A stretch of DNA of 64,000 nt from an uncultured cyanobacterium (GTDB lineage: Bacteria > Cyanobacteriota > Cyanobacteriia > Cyanobacteriales > Geitlerinemataceae), in contig CALCCD010000039.1 of NCBI GenBank assembly GCA_937899645.1, positions 1 to 64,000 of the forward strand, written 5' to 3'. A program made the translations under genes and the position numbers. The notes beneath the pieces were generated by a model. The model did not search any database. It was not told where the DNA came from and saw nothing but the letters and a program-made list of their open reading frames with translations. Below are positions 1 through 8,413 of this stretch, piece after piece. Each line of letters opens with the position of its first letter. The stretch's first letter is position 1.

Positions 1-205
1 TCACTTCCACTACTCTGACTCCTACCTCTATTTCGCCTATTTCGCAACAGGTCTACTTTTGAAATTGCCTCTGAGGCGATGCTTCAAAGGTGTCGCCAGC
101 AAATGTGTACGTGCGTAAAGAAAATATAAATCAAGTCTTTATTTTACATGCTGCTTCTATTGGCGAGTATTAATCTCTATCCTATATAAAATATCGGTAA
201 ATCTT

Positions 206-952
206 TTGATTAAGACAATCGATCGCTTTCAATCTGAGACATACGATAGATTTTTTTCTCTCTTCGCCTCATATGATGAGGAGTTGATCGGTATTTTGAG
301 CCGTCTCTTGACTGAGAAGCCTCATAAAATCTTGGATTTAGCCTGTGGGGTAGGCTTATCTACTAAAGCACTAAGTCTCAACTTTGAAGGATCGGAGATC
401 GTTGGAGTCGATATAGACCCTAGCTTAATCTCGCTCGCCAAAAAGAAGATTAACTTTCCGAACACTCGCTTTCAATGTTGTGAGATTTCAGAGCTTCTTG
501 AGAAAGTAGGTGAAAAATCTTTCGACATTATTTTTGTTAAATCAGCCTACCATTACTTTGAAGATGAAATTAGTCTCTCGTATCTGAAGAAATTTCTTCA
601 AGATGATGGAGCGATTGTTGTCGCCGAACGGACGGCAAGATCTGCGGGCTCCTACCCACTGCCCGAGATTGCGTCAGTTTACTGGAAAAATATTTTCTCT
701 GAGCCACGGCCCACTCGTCGAGTAAACTCACCTAGCTCATTAGGACTATCACTTCTCGTTAGCTGTTATGGCAAATTTTTAACCGTTCCTAAATCTCTTT
801 ATATTGATGCTGTTCGTGAGAATCAACTTGTTGGTTTATGGATGCTTCAATCGCACTTCGTTTCTGACTGGATCGAACAGTTTTCTGAGGATGGATCTGC
901 TAGCTTAGAAATTCTCGAAGAGTTCTGGCTCTACGTATACAGGAACACGTAA
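206..952 (+). CDS. SAM-dependent class I methyltransferase
   Basis: Predicted small-molecule or peptide methyltransferase of 248 aa. The Rossmann motif I reads DLACGVG at residues 44-50 and the acidic end of strand beta2 is VDID at 68-71; both bind S-adenosylmethionine. The substrate cannot be predicted. The chosen start is TTG, with no clear Shine-Dalgarno sequence, so the true N-terminus is uncertain. The gene lies 90 bp upstream of a cysteine-synthase-like PLP enzyme on the same strand. Both have lower GC and different codon use from the rest of the window and contain no HIP1 octamer, which suggests horizontal acquisition. Confidence 0.8.
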   Translation: MIKTIDRFQSETYDRFFSLFASYDEELIGILSRLLTEKPHKILDLACGVGLSTKALSLNFEGSEIVGVDIDPSLISLAKKKINFPNTRFQCCEISELLEKVGEKSFDIIFVKSAYHYFEDEISLSYLKKFLQDDGAIVVAERTARSAGSYPLPEIASVYWKNIFSEPRPTRRVNSPSSLGLSLLVSCYGKFLTVPKSLYIDAVRENQLVGLWMLQSHFVSDWIEQFSEDGSASLEILEEFWLYVYRNT

Positions 953-1042
953 AGTCCAGTGAATTCTTGCTCGATCGAGCTTCGCTCTTTTTCTGCACGA
1001 GTCTGTACGTCTACTTTTTAGATCGAACTCATTGAAAAAACT

Positions 1043-2014
1043 ATGGCAGCCTGTGAAATAGTCGATCTAATTGGAAGTACACCGTTACTAGACTTAACTG
1101 ACCTCGTTGAGCCCGGTTCGGCACGACTGTACGCAAAATGTGAGTTTATGAATCCAGGTCTTAGCCTCAAAGACCGCATTGCTATCCACATATTAGATAC
1201 AGCAGAGGCACAAGGCCAGCTCACAAAGGGAGATACGATAGTTTGTGCTTCCAGTGGTAACACTGGTTGCAGCTTTGCAATGCTGGGCAGAATCCGAGGT
1301 TACCGTGTCACGATTGTTGTTCCAGAATCCTGTAGCCAAGAGAAACAAATTCATATCAAATCTCTCGGCGCTAAAGTTATCGTTGCCGACAAAGATGAAT
1401 ATATGAGTTGCGGCAGAGACTACGCACGAGAAAATAATTTTTTTGATGTGGATCAATATAATAATTCTCGTAATCCAGACACGTATTATAAGACTTTAGG
1501 GCCGGAAATTTGGAGAGATACTGACGGCCAAATCACTCACTTTGTCACAACGGGTTCGACCTTTGGATGCATTTCGGGAGTCGGTCGGTTCCTGAAAGAG
1601 CAAAATACAAAAATTCGCATCACCCTAGCAGAACCTGAATGTTCTAATATTTACGAGCACTACTATGGAAAAGATGTGGAAAAGCAAGATAGTAAACAAA
1701 GTGTAAAAAGAACATCATCGATTGAGGGATCTGGTAAATCTTCACCAACGCAATGTCTCGATTTATCTGTTATTGATGAAGTCAGAAAGGTTTCTGATTG
1801 GGATGCTGTTGCGATGTGTCACCTTGTTGTCAAAACAAAGGGACTCCTTGTCGGTGGAAGCAGTGGATTGAATTTATTTGCTGCAAAACAGGTGGCGGAT
1901 AGCCTCGGTAAAGAAAATATCGTTGTCACGATTCTTTGCGATAGCGGGGTGAAATATCTATCGAAGCTTTATAACCCGATTTTTTTGGCTGAGCATGACT
2001 TACCTAGCCTCTAG
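1043..2014 (+). CDS. Cysteine synthase / CBS-family PLP-dependent beta-replacement enzyme
   Basis: Fold-type II PLP enzyme of 323 aa. The PLP lysine is K43 in SLKDR, the substrate-binding loop is SSGNTG at 70-75, and GGSSG near 271-275 is another family motif. The phosphate-binding loop is unusual: it reads TTGSTFG around 169-175, where CysK and CBS normally have GTGGT. Family members make cysteine, cyanoalanine or 2,3-diaminopropionate precursors from serine derivatives. The altered loop and the neighbouring methyltransferase suggest a specialised-metabolism role rather than bulk cysteine synthesis, which is inference. Low GC and absence of HIP1 mark it as part of the same foreign-looking segment. 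Confidence 0.85.
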   Translation: MAACEIVDLIGSTPLLDLTDLVEPGSARLYAKCEFMNPGLSLKDRIAIHILDTAEAQGQLTKGDTIVCASSGNTGCSFAMLGRIRGYRVTIVVPESCSQEKQIHIKSLGAKVIVADKDEYMSCGRDYARENNFFDVDQYNNSRNPDTYYKTLGPEIWRDTDGQITHFVTTGSTFGCISGVGRFLKEQNTKIRITLAEPECSNIYEHYYGKDVEKQDSKQSVKRTSSIEGSGKSSPTQCLDLSVIDEVRKVSDWDAVAMCHLVVKTKGLLVGGSSGLNLFAAKQVADSLGKENIVVTILCDSGVKYLSKLYNPIFLAEHDLPSL

Positions 2015-2357
2015 CTATTTTCGTTTATCCCGTAAAGATCGAGTAGGAACCTACCGTACTGTAAGTCTTGCAATGAACTTGCAATGAGAAGAAAAAAAGA
2101 GCGAGAGTTAAAGCTATTGTCGTCAGGTCTACTTCATTATGTGGCTCAGGCGGAACGACACTGCAAGTGTGGCCTCGGGACACTACAGCGCCTCTTTAGA
2201 ACGAAATAGCCCTGTTATCGCGGCCACTATTGCGAGCGCCACCGCCAGCGTCCGAAGCTTTCAGAAGCAAGATAGTCTAGGCTGGTGCGCGCTCGCCCCA
2301 ATGTAGAGAGCCGGGCGCGACTCGATAGGAGCGGTTCGATGGGAATTGAGGTGCAAC
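2015..2357 (+). other. Intergenic, composition boundary
   Basis: No gene is supported here. Composition changes across this stretch from AT-richer DNA on the left to GC-rich DNA with frequent HIP1 octamers on the right; the first GCGATCGC is near 2392. A short palindrome GTAGGAACCTAC occurs near 2044. No tRNA, direct-repeat attachment site or recognisable riboswitch was found. Confidence 0.5.
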
Positions 2358-3578
2358 ATGGGAAAGGGATATCCGCGATATCAGCGCTTGGCGATCGCGC
2401 TCGGCCTCGCGCTCGGCGCGATCGGACTTTGGAGCTGCGATCGCCAAGCGCCGCCGGTGGCCTCCGACCCCAGCGGCGAAACGGCCACCGCCGCGATCGC
2501 CCCAATCGCCCCAATCTCTGACGTGCGCCGCGCGATCGCCCTCTCATCGCTGCCCGCCGACATCCTCCACCAGCTCGCGCCAGACAGGCTCGTCGGCGTC
2601 GCCCACGATCGCACCGTGGCCACCCGCGACGACCTCAACCAATATGCCAACGTCGGCGACGGGCGCGACTTCGACTTCGACGCGATCGCCGCCCTAGAGC
2701 CCGACCTAGTCGTGGGGCTGGCGGGGGTACACGAGCGCGCCCTCGAGAAGCTGGCCGAAAGCGGCGTCCCGACGCTGCGGGTAACGGTAGACGGCTGGAC
2801 GGGCCTATTCGCCGCGATCGAAACCCTGGCCGACGCCACCGACGCCGACGCCGCGCCACTGCTCGATCGTTACGCCACCGTCCGCGATCGCCTCACTCTC
2901 GCCTCAGAGCCGCAGGCGCAGTTTGCCGAACCCGGCTCCGCTCTCGCCGCCAACTCCGCCAACTCCGACACAGACAACGCCAACGAGCTCGACGCAGGCA
3001 AGTCCGACGCAGGCGAGTCCGACGCAGGCGAGTCCGAGGTCGGCAAAGCGGGCGAAACCAACGCCAAGACAGCCGAACCCGGCGCGACGCTTATCCTCGC
3101 CAGCCTCGATCCACTGTTCTCGCTGAACCAAAAAAGCTGGGGCGGCAGCACGATCGCCCTGTTTTCCGACAACATCGCCGCCGACCTCGAAGAAGAGCGC
3201 GCTGCCGCTGGGTATGTGACCCTAGCGCCCGAGGCGATCGTCGCCGCCGACCCGGCAACCATTCTGATCGTCGCCACGCCGGGAAACGAGGAGCCGATCG
3301 CTGGATTCGCCGCGCTGCCATTCTGGAAAGAGCTGCAAGCCGTCAAGGGCGATCGCGTCTTCCTCGTGGACTACTACAGCTTCGTTAAGCCCGCCACCCT
3401 AGACGATATCGACGCCGCGATCGCCCAGCTAGCCGAAATCTTCGCTCCGTCGGGCGATTCGGGCCAAACCGGCGATCCGCCGCAAGACGCCAGCGCCCGC
3501 GAGAGTGCCCCCGAAGCCGCGCCCGAGGCTGCGCCTGAAAGCGCAGCCCGACCGTCCACCGAGTCCCCGAGCGAATAG
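2358..3578 (+). CDS. Periplasmic metal-chelate (cobalamin/siderophore-type) binding lipoprotein
   Basis: Substrate-binding lipoprotein of 406 aa, related to the BtuF/FecB/FhuD group of class III binding proteins. The ATG at 2358 gives a short basic N-terminus, a hydrophobic segment and a lipobox LWSC, so the mature protein should be membrane anchored. A TTG at 2346 is an alternative start. Conserved family text includes IAALEPDLVVG and, late in the protein, FLVDYYSF. Two oddities are an Asp/Glu/Ala-rich insertion between the lobes, with SDAGE repeats around 3000-3060, and a Pro/Ala/Glu-rich tail. It is followed after 7 bp by an ExbB-type protein, which suggests TonB-linked iron or cobalamin uptake. 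Confidence 0.8.
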   Translation: MGKGYPRYQRLAIALGLALGAIGLWSCDRQAPPVASDPSGETATAAIAPIAPISDVRRAIALSSLPADILHQLAPDRLVGVAHDRTVATRDDLNQYANVGDGRDFDFDAIAALEPDLVVGLAGVHERALEKLAESGVPTLRVTVDGWTGLFAAIETLADATDADAAPLLDRYATVRDRLTLASEPQAQFAEPGSALAANSANSDTDNANELDAGKSDAGESDAGESEVGKAGETNAKTAEPGATLILASLDPLFSLNQKSWGGSTIALFSDNIAADLEEERAAAGYVTLAPEAIVAADPATILIVATPGNEEPIAGFAALPFWKELQAVKGDRVFLVDYYSFVKPATLDDIDAAIAQLAEIFAPSGDSGQTGDPPQDASARESAPEAAPEAAPESAARPSTESPSE

Positions 3579-3585
3579 CCCAGCC

Positions 3586-4239
3586 ATGATTCAGCCTCTC
3601 CCCGTCGCGATCGCCGGTCAGTTCGGCGGCATTGTCGCGCTGCCCTTGCTCGTTCTCTCGCTGGTGTCGCTCTCGGCGATCGGCGAGCGCTGCCTGTTCT
3701 GGGGGCGCATCCTGCACAAGCAAGACCGCATCATCCGCCACGCCCTCAAAGCCATCCAGATTAACGGCCCCGCCGCCACAGAGCTGCTGCGCGATAACCT
3801 CGATCTGCCGATCGCCCGCGCCTGCCTCGAAGCCCTAGAGCTCGATCGCCCGACACCGGGAGAATTTTCCCTCGCGCTCGAAACCGCCGCCCGCGCCGAG
3901 CTGGTACACCTGCGCCGATTTAATACCCTGTTCGAGACGATCGTCACCGCCGCGCCGCTGCTGGGTTTGCTGGGTACGGTGCTGGGCCTGATTCAGAGCT
4001 TCGGAGGCTTGCAGCTCGGCGACCCGACCCAAAATGACGCTGGAGCGATTACGGCAGGCATCGGCTCGGCCCTGTCTTCGACGGTGTTCGGGCTGGTAGT
4101 GGCGATCGTTACGCTACTGTTTGCCAACGGCTTTCGTAGCCTCTACCGCCGCCAGCGCCTACGCTTCGAAGAATACGGCGGGCGACTAGAGCTGATTTAC
4201 CGCCGCTTCTGCCGCCAGCATCGCGACGCTAGCCGCTAG
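3586..4239 (+). CDS. exbB: MotA/TolQ/ExbB-family proton channel protein
   Basis: Inner-membrane protein of 217 aa with three predicted membrane segments. It has the family signature APLLGLLGTVLGLI and a glycine-rich last helix, GIGSALSSTVFGLVVAI. ExbB uses the proton gradient with ExbD to energise TonB-dependent outer-membrane receptors. The ATG at 3586 was chosen because the longer reading frame runs back into the preceding gene; the resulting 7 bp spacing suggests an operon with the chelate-binding lipoprotein. No ExbD or TonB gene follows; the next gene encodes a DUF3084 protein. Confidence 0.85.
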   Translation: MIQPLPVAIAGQFGGIVALPLLVLSLVSLSAIGERCLFWGRILHKQDRIIRHALKAIQINGPAATELLRDNLDLPIARACLEALELDRPTPGEFSLALETAARAELVHLRRFNTLFETIVTAAPLLGLLGTVLGLIQSFGGLQLGDPTQNDAGAITAGIGSALSSTVFGLVVAIVTLLFANGFRSLYRRQRLRFEEYGGRLELIYRRFCRQHRDASR

Positions 4240-4387
4240 CCGTTGTGAATCTCCGAGCTGCTCGCTCGATGGCCAGACTGACCGCCCGACGAACCGCCCG
4301 ACGCTCCTTGACGATCGCGCCTAAAATACGAGAATTGCGAGCGATAGACCCACCGCTGGCGGAAACAACCGTCCGCGCTAAGAGTAG

Positions 4388-5857
4388 ATGAACGCGGGCT
4401 ACGTCCTAATTTTGGCGACATTGGTGCTGGGCTGCGCGATCGCGACGGCGGGCGATCGCATCGGCTCGCGCGTCGGCAAAGCGAGACTGCGCCTGTTTAA
4501 CCTGCGTCCGCGCGAAACGGCCACCCTGGTGACGACGATTTCCGGCGGGCTCGTGGCGGCCTCGACCCTGGGAATTTTGCTGGCGATCGACAAATCCTTG
4601 CGTACCGGCCTGTTCGAGCTAGAAGAAATCCAAACCGAGCTGAGCGACGCCCGTAGCGAACTCGACGACACCGAGCAGCGCCGCCAGAGCATCGAGCGCG
4701 AACTCGAAGCCGCCCAGCGCGCGCGCGCCACCGCTCAGCGCCGCCTGCAACAACTCGATCGCAGCCTCGAAGACGCCGAAGCCGACCTCGACGACGCCCG
4801 CGATCGCCAAGCGATCACCGACGAGCAGCTCGCCGAAACCGAGCGCCTGCTCGACCTGGCCGACGAGCTACGCACCGAAGCCGAGACCGAGATCGCTCGC
4901 ATCGAAGCCGAACTCAGCGACACTGCCGCCCGCCAAACCGTGCTCCAGGCCGAGATCGCCACCATCCAAGACGAGCGCCGCCAGCTCCTCGACGAAACCG
5001 AAGAAACTCGCCGCCTGCTAGCCGATCGCGACACCCAACTCCAGGACAACCAAGACCGCCTCGACGCCCAAGAAGCCGAGCTAGCCGAGCGCGAAGCCCT
5101 ACTGGCCGGACTGCGCGATCTGCAAGTCGAGTCCGAAGCCAAGCTCCAGGAGCTGCGCCAAAATATCCAGCGCTTCCGCGAGCGGCGCATCGCCATCGAA
5201 CAAGGCCAGGTGCTCGCATCCGGCCTGCTGCAAGTGCTCGAAGCCGATCGCGTAGACGATGCAATTTTGGCGCTGCTCCAGCAGGCCAACGCCGCCGCCG
5301 CCCAGGAACTCGGCGTCACGCCCGACGAACTGCCGATCGTCAACGTCTCGCGCAGCGAACTCGACACCCTGCGCGATCGCCTGCGCGATCGTCGCGAATA
5401 CGTCGTCCGCGCCCTCTCGACCGGGAACTACCTCCTCGGTGAAACGGGCGTACAAGTCTTCATCGAAGCCATCCCCAACGTGCTGCTGTTCTCGGCAGAC
5501 GAAGCCATTTCGCGCACGTCCCTCGCACCGAGAGGAACCGAGCCTCAGGTCTTGGTACAGCAGCTCTACTGGGCGATCGACGCCGCCCGTTTCCTGGCCC
5601 AGCGCGAAGGCATCGACGCCGACCAAATCCAACTCAGCGACGGCCAGCCGCAAACCTTTGTCGGGTTCGTCTCCAAGCTGGCCGAGCTGAGCGGCACGGT
5701 CGAGATCCGCGTCGTGGCCGCACGCGACACCTTCACCGCCAGCCCGCTCGTATTCGACTTTATCGTGGTGCGCGATGGCGAAACCGTGCTTCGCACCCGC
5801 GCCTTCGACGAAGACGACGTCACCGCCGATCGCGGCGATCGCGAACCAGGCGGATAG
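4388..5857 (+). CDS. DUF3084 coiled-coil membrane protein
   Basis: Protein of 489 aa matching the cyanobacterial DUF3084 family, whose function is not established. The N-terminus has two hydrophobic stretches (about 4-22 and 50-67) flanking a basic region with the text RLRLFNLRPRETA. A very long Glu/Arg/Ala-rich coiled coil follows from about 75 to 285. The C-terminal globular part contains PIVNVSRSELD and IEIR-like segments. The arrangement suggests a membrane-anchored structural or envelope protein, which is inference. Confidence 0.85.
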   Translation: MNAGYVLILATLVLGCAIATAGDRIGSRVGKARLRLFNLRPRETATLVTTISGGLVAASTLGILLAIDKSLRTGLFELEEIQTELSDARSELDDTEQRRQSIERELEAAQRARATAQRRLQQLDRSLEDAEADLDDARDRQAITDEQLAETERLLDLADELRTEAETEIARIEAELSDTAARQTVLQAEIATIQDERRQLLDETEETRRLLADRDTQLQDNQDRLDAQEAELAEREALLAGLRDLQVESEAKLQELRQNIQRFRERRIAIEQGQVLASGLLQVLEADRVDDAILALLQQANAAAAQELGVTPDELPIVNVSRSELDTLRDRLRDRREYVVRALSTGNYLLGETGVQVFIEAIPNVLLFSADEAISRTSLAPRGTEPQVLVQQLYWAIDAARFLAQREGIDADQIQLSDGQPQTFVGFVSKLAELSGTVEIRVVAARDTFTASPLVFDFIVVRDGETVLRTRAFDEDDVTADRGDREPGG

Positions 5858-5921
5858 CGCAGCGCCAGGTTAAGCCATCAACCCCTCCGGTGTCGGCTGT
5901 GCGCCGTCCTCAGCTGGCAAA

Positions 5922-6335
5922 CTAAGAAGCCGCAGAAACGATCGCCGGAGTCAGCTCGGTCGGTTCGCTCGCGTGCGGAACCGGCCGATCGCCAAAACCA
6001 CGCGGCAGCTCCGTCACGTTGACGCGCTCGGCCTTCAGCGCCGCCGCCAAAAACTCCAGCGCCTTACGCGGCTCGCCCGCCCCGCAAAAGAAGAAATCAG
6101 CAGCGAAATATCCGTGTTCCGGCCAGGTATGAATCGCGATGTGTGACTCTGCCAACGTCGCTGTAGCCGTTACGCCGTGGGGGCTGAACTGGTGAACGCA
6201 GAGATCGATAAGTGTCGCGCCTCCGGCGGAAACCGCATCTAGGAGCGCCTGACGGATACACTCAGGATCGTTCAGCAAGCTGTCGGGAGCTTCCCAGGCA
6301 TCAACGATTAGATGGGTTCCAATATTTTTCTGCAT
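5922..6335 (-). CDS. speH: S-adenosylmethionine decarboxylase proenzyme
   Basis: Prokaryotic-type AdoMet decarboxylase, 137 aa, which supplies decarboxylated AdoMet for spermidine synthesis. The autocatalytic processing site is visible as ESHIAIHTWPE: cleavage before the serine creates the pyruvoyl cofactor. The downstream text GYFAADFFFCG is also conserved. The ATG at 6335 was chosen because family members begin shortly before GTHLIVDAW; the longer open frame upstream has no family similarity. A GC-rich hairpin lies about 40 bp upstream in the leader. Confidence 0.92.
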   Translation of the reverse strand: MQKNIGTHLIVDAWEAPDSLLNDPECIRQALLDAVSAGGATLIDLCVHQFSPHGVTATATLAESHIAIHTWPEHGYFAADFFFCGAGEPRKALEFLAAALKAERVNVTELPRGFGDRPVPHASEPTELTPAIVSAAS

Positions 6336-6374
6336 CCTATCCACAACGCTCCATAGTCGAGTTGACGAGTTTAG

Positions 6375-6392
6375 CGGGGGCAATGCCCCCCG
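6375..6392 (-). promoter_or_regulatory. GC-rich hairpin in the speH leader
   Basis: A perfect six-pair stem GGGGGC/GCCCCC with an AAT loop lies about 40 bp upstream of the speH start. It could affect translation or act as a terminator of an upstream transcript, although no clear U tract follows. Function is unknown. Confidence 0.3.
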
Positions 6393-6556
6393 TTTACACA
6401 TTTTAATGCCGCGATTTCGAGCGCGAAGTGACCCACGTCGCGGCAAGTTACGTAGATGTTGGTGTAATACATCGGCGATCGCCCATCTTCCGCGCAAATC
6501 GCGATCGCCCGCCTGACTACCCGTCAAGATGTCCCGTCGAGATTTCTCGAAATTTC

Positions 6557-7537
6557 TCAGAGATCCCGCAGCCGATCTCGCAAAACTCCCAGCGCCAACT
6601 CGAGGCGATCGGGCGCATCGGCGTCAATCCAGGCGATCGTCTCGTCCTTCTGGAACCACGTGCGCTGGCGTTTGGCGAACTGACGCGTGTGGACTGCCGT
6701 TAGCTCGATCGCCTCACCGAGCGAGATATTGCCCGCCAAATATTGCCGAAACTCCGCATAGCCCAGCGTCTCCAGCAGCGGCAACTCTGCGCCATATTTC
6801 GCCACCAGCTCCTCCACCTCGCCGATAAAGCTCGCCTCCACCATCGAATTCGTCCGCTGCACGATGCGCTGCGCCATTCGCTCGCGATCGCAGCCCAGCC
6901 CGATTTGCACCACGGGATAGTCCGGTGGATCTTCGCCCTGCTGAGACGTGAGCGATCGCCCGGTGACGTAAAACACCTCCAGCGCCCGCTGCGTCCGGTG
7001 GGCGTCGTTGGCGTGGATTTTCGTCTCGGGATCGACGTGTTTCAGCAGCGCGTAGCAGTGGGGTTGCCCGAGGGCTTCGAGCTGCGCGCGTAGGCCGTAG
7101 TCGGGCGCGACGCGCGGGATTCTCATGCCCCGGACGATCGCCTTGATATATAGTCCCGTGCCGCCCGCCAGGATCGGCCAGCCTTGGTAGCGCGCTAACT
7201 CCGGGATTTCCTCGATTTGCCAAGACGCCAGCGCAGTGGGGTTGGCCACAATGCGATCGTGCTCTCGGGCAATAATCCCGCGCACCTGCTCCTGATAGGC
7301 CGCAACGGTCAGCGTTTCGCGCGGGTCGCAGATGTCGATCGCCTCGTGCGGCACGCCGACCCGCTCGTCGTAGTTGGGCTTGGCCGTGCCGATATCGAAC
7401 TCGCGATACACCAGGCGCGAGTCGGCGCTGATGACGATCGAGCCGAGGCGCTGCGCCAGCTCGATCGCGAGACTGGTTTTGCCCGTCGCCGTCGCGCCGC
7501 AAACGACGATCAGGCCGGGACGATCGGTGTGTGCCAT
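6557..7537 (-). CDS. miaA: tRNA dimethylallyltransferase
   Basis: Transfers a dimethylallyl group to A37 of tRNAs that read UNN codons. The protein has 326 aa. The P-loop is GATATGKT at 14-21, followed by the family motifs SADSR at 37-41 and FDIGTAKP at 47-54, then GGTGLYIKA and an arginine-rich anticodon-loop-binding region near the C-terminus (HTRQFAKRQRTWF). Length and motif order are normal for MiaA. The next gene upstream ends 31 bp away, and the spacer carries a 20 bp tandem duplication. Confidence 0.95.
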   Translation of the reverse strand: MAHTDRPGLIVVCGATATGKTSLAIELAQRLGSIVISADSRLVYREFDIGTAKPNYDERVGVPHEAIDICDPRETLTVAAYQEQVRGIIAREHDRIVANPTALASWQIEEIPELARYQGWPILAGGTGLYIKAIVRGMRIPRVAPDYGLRAQLEALGQPHCYALLKHVDPETKIHANDAHRTQRALEVFYVTGRSLTSQQGEDPPDYPVVQIGLGCDRERMAQRIVQRTNSMVEASFIGEVEELVAKYGAELPLLETLGYAEFRQYLAGNISLGEAIELTAVHTRQFAKRQRTWFQKDETIAWIDADAPDRLELALGVLRDRLRDL

Positions 7538-7551
7538 TCGTTTCTCGAGCG

Positions 7552-7591
7552 ATCTTGCAGCGTCACGGTCAATCTTGCAGCGTCACGGTCA
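7552..7591. repeat. 20 bp perfect tandem duplication at a gene end
   Basis: A 20 bp unit beginning ATCTTGCAGCG occurs twice, head to tail (7552-7571 and 7572-7591). The right copy encodes the last residues of the membrane-protein gene that ends at 7569 on the minus strand; the left copy lies between its stop codon and miaA. It looks like replication slippage. Confidence 0.9.
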
Positions 7592-8330
7592 CTTGGTAGA
7601 GCTGCGTCTGTAAATACGTCATCAGCGCATAGATGAAGATAACGACACCGCTCATTTCCAACGCCTCTTCAATGCCCGTCAGCACGTCATAAACAAAACC
7701 CCGCTCGGCCATCGCCAGCCACGCCCCGTTAATCATTTCCATCCCGATCGACCCGCTGACGAAAACCAGCCCCGACAGAATAAAAGCATTGCGAAAAAAC
7801 GTCGGTAGCCCCAGCACAAATCGGATAAACACCAGGAAAATTACGCCCGCAAACGCTGCGCCGACGAGCACCCAAGAGTGATACAGAAACCCAAAATCGA
7901 GCGCGTTCTCTTCCAGGATTGGCGTCAGTACCTTGCTAAATCCTTCATGGAACGACAGCAGCTCGTCCAGTGCGAAGATCGCAAACAAGACGCAGAGCCG
8001 ACGCCAGTTGCGAAAGCGCTTGCGATCGTTACGTTTGGCGAGATAGGCGATCGCGCCGAGCAGTAACGATGCAGTCAACAGCAGCCCCACCGAAAACAGC
8101 GTCGGGATATTCATCTCCTCGTTCATTCCCGTCCAAAAGCGGAACTGGAGCAGACGCGAGATTCGCTTATCGCTGCCCAGAATCGCCTCGAGAAAGTGAC
8201 CGCAGAAAAATGCGGCAACGCAAATAAATAGTCGCTTGGTAATCCAGTCGCGCGACGCCGTCAGCGACAGATGGAGATCGGATGGTTGGTTGCTCGCGAC
8301 CTGGCGATCGAGTTTGAAGAAAGGAATCAT
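7569..8330 (-). CDS. Hypothetical multi-pass membrane protein
   Basis: Protein of 253 aa with about six predicted membrane helices, for example LFICVAAFFCGHFLEAIL, LFSVGLLLTASLLLGAIAYLA and GVVIFIYALMTYL. Loops include the acidic text DELLSFHEGF, which is conserved-looking and may sit at a membrane interface. I do not recognise a characterised family. The ATG at 8330 (MIPFFKL) is preferred because the longer frame would overlap the upstream gene and has a non-hydrophobic, unlikely N-terminus. It is followed by miaA on the same strand. Confidence 0.65.
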   Translation of the reverse strand: MIPFFKLDRQVASNQPSDLHLSLTASRDWITKRLFICVAAFFCGHFLEAILGSDKRISRLLQFRFWTGMNEEMNIPTLFSVGLLLTASLLLGAIAYLAKRNDRKRFRNWRRLCVLFAIFALDELLSFHEGFSKVLTPILEENALDFGFLYHSWVLVGAAFAGVIFLVFIRFVLGLPTFFRNAFILSGLVFVSGSIGMEMINGAWLAMAERGFVYDVLTGIEEALEMSGVVIFIYALMTYLQTQLYQVTVTLQD

Positions 8331-8413
8331 GCGCTGCCGCTCGGACACTGTGGGTCGCCCTAAATGAAGGAAATCATCATAACCTCTGGATAACCTGCAA
8401 TTAACCGGGACAG

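Noticed and set aside
2100-2345. Possible cobalamin riboswitch upstream of the chelate-binding lipoprotein
   Set aside because: The conserved B12-box and pairing elements could not be found.
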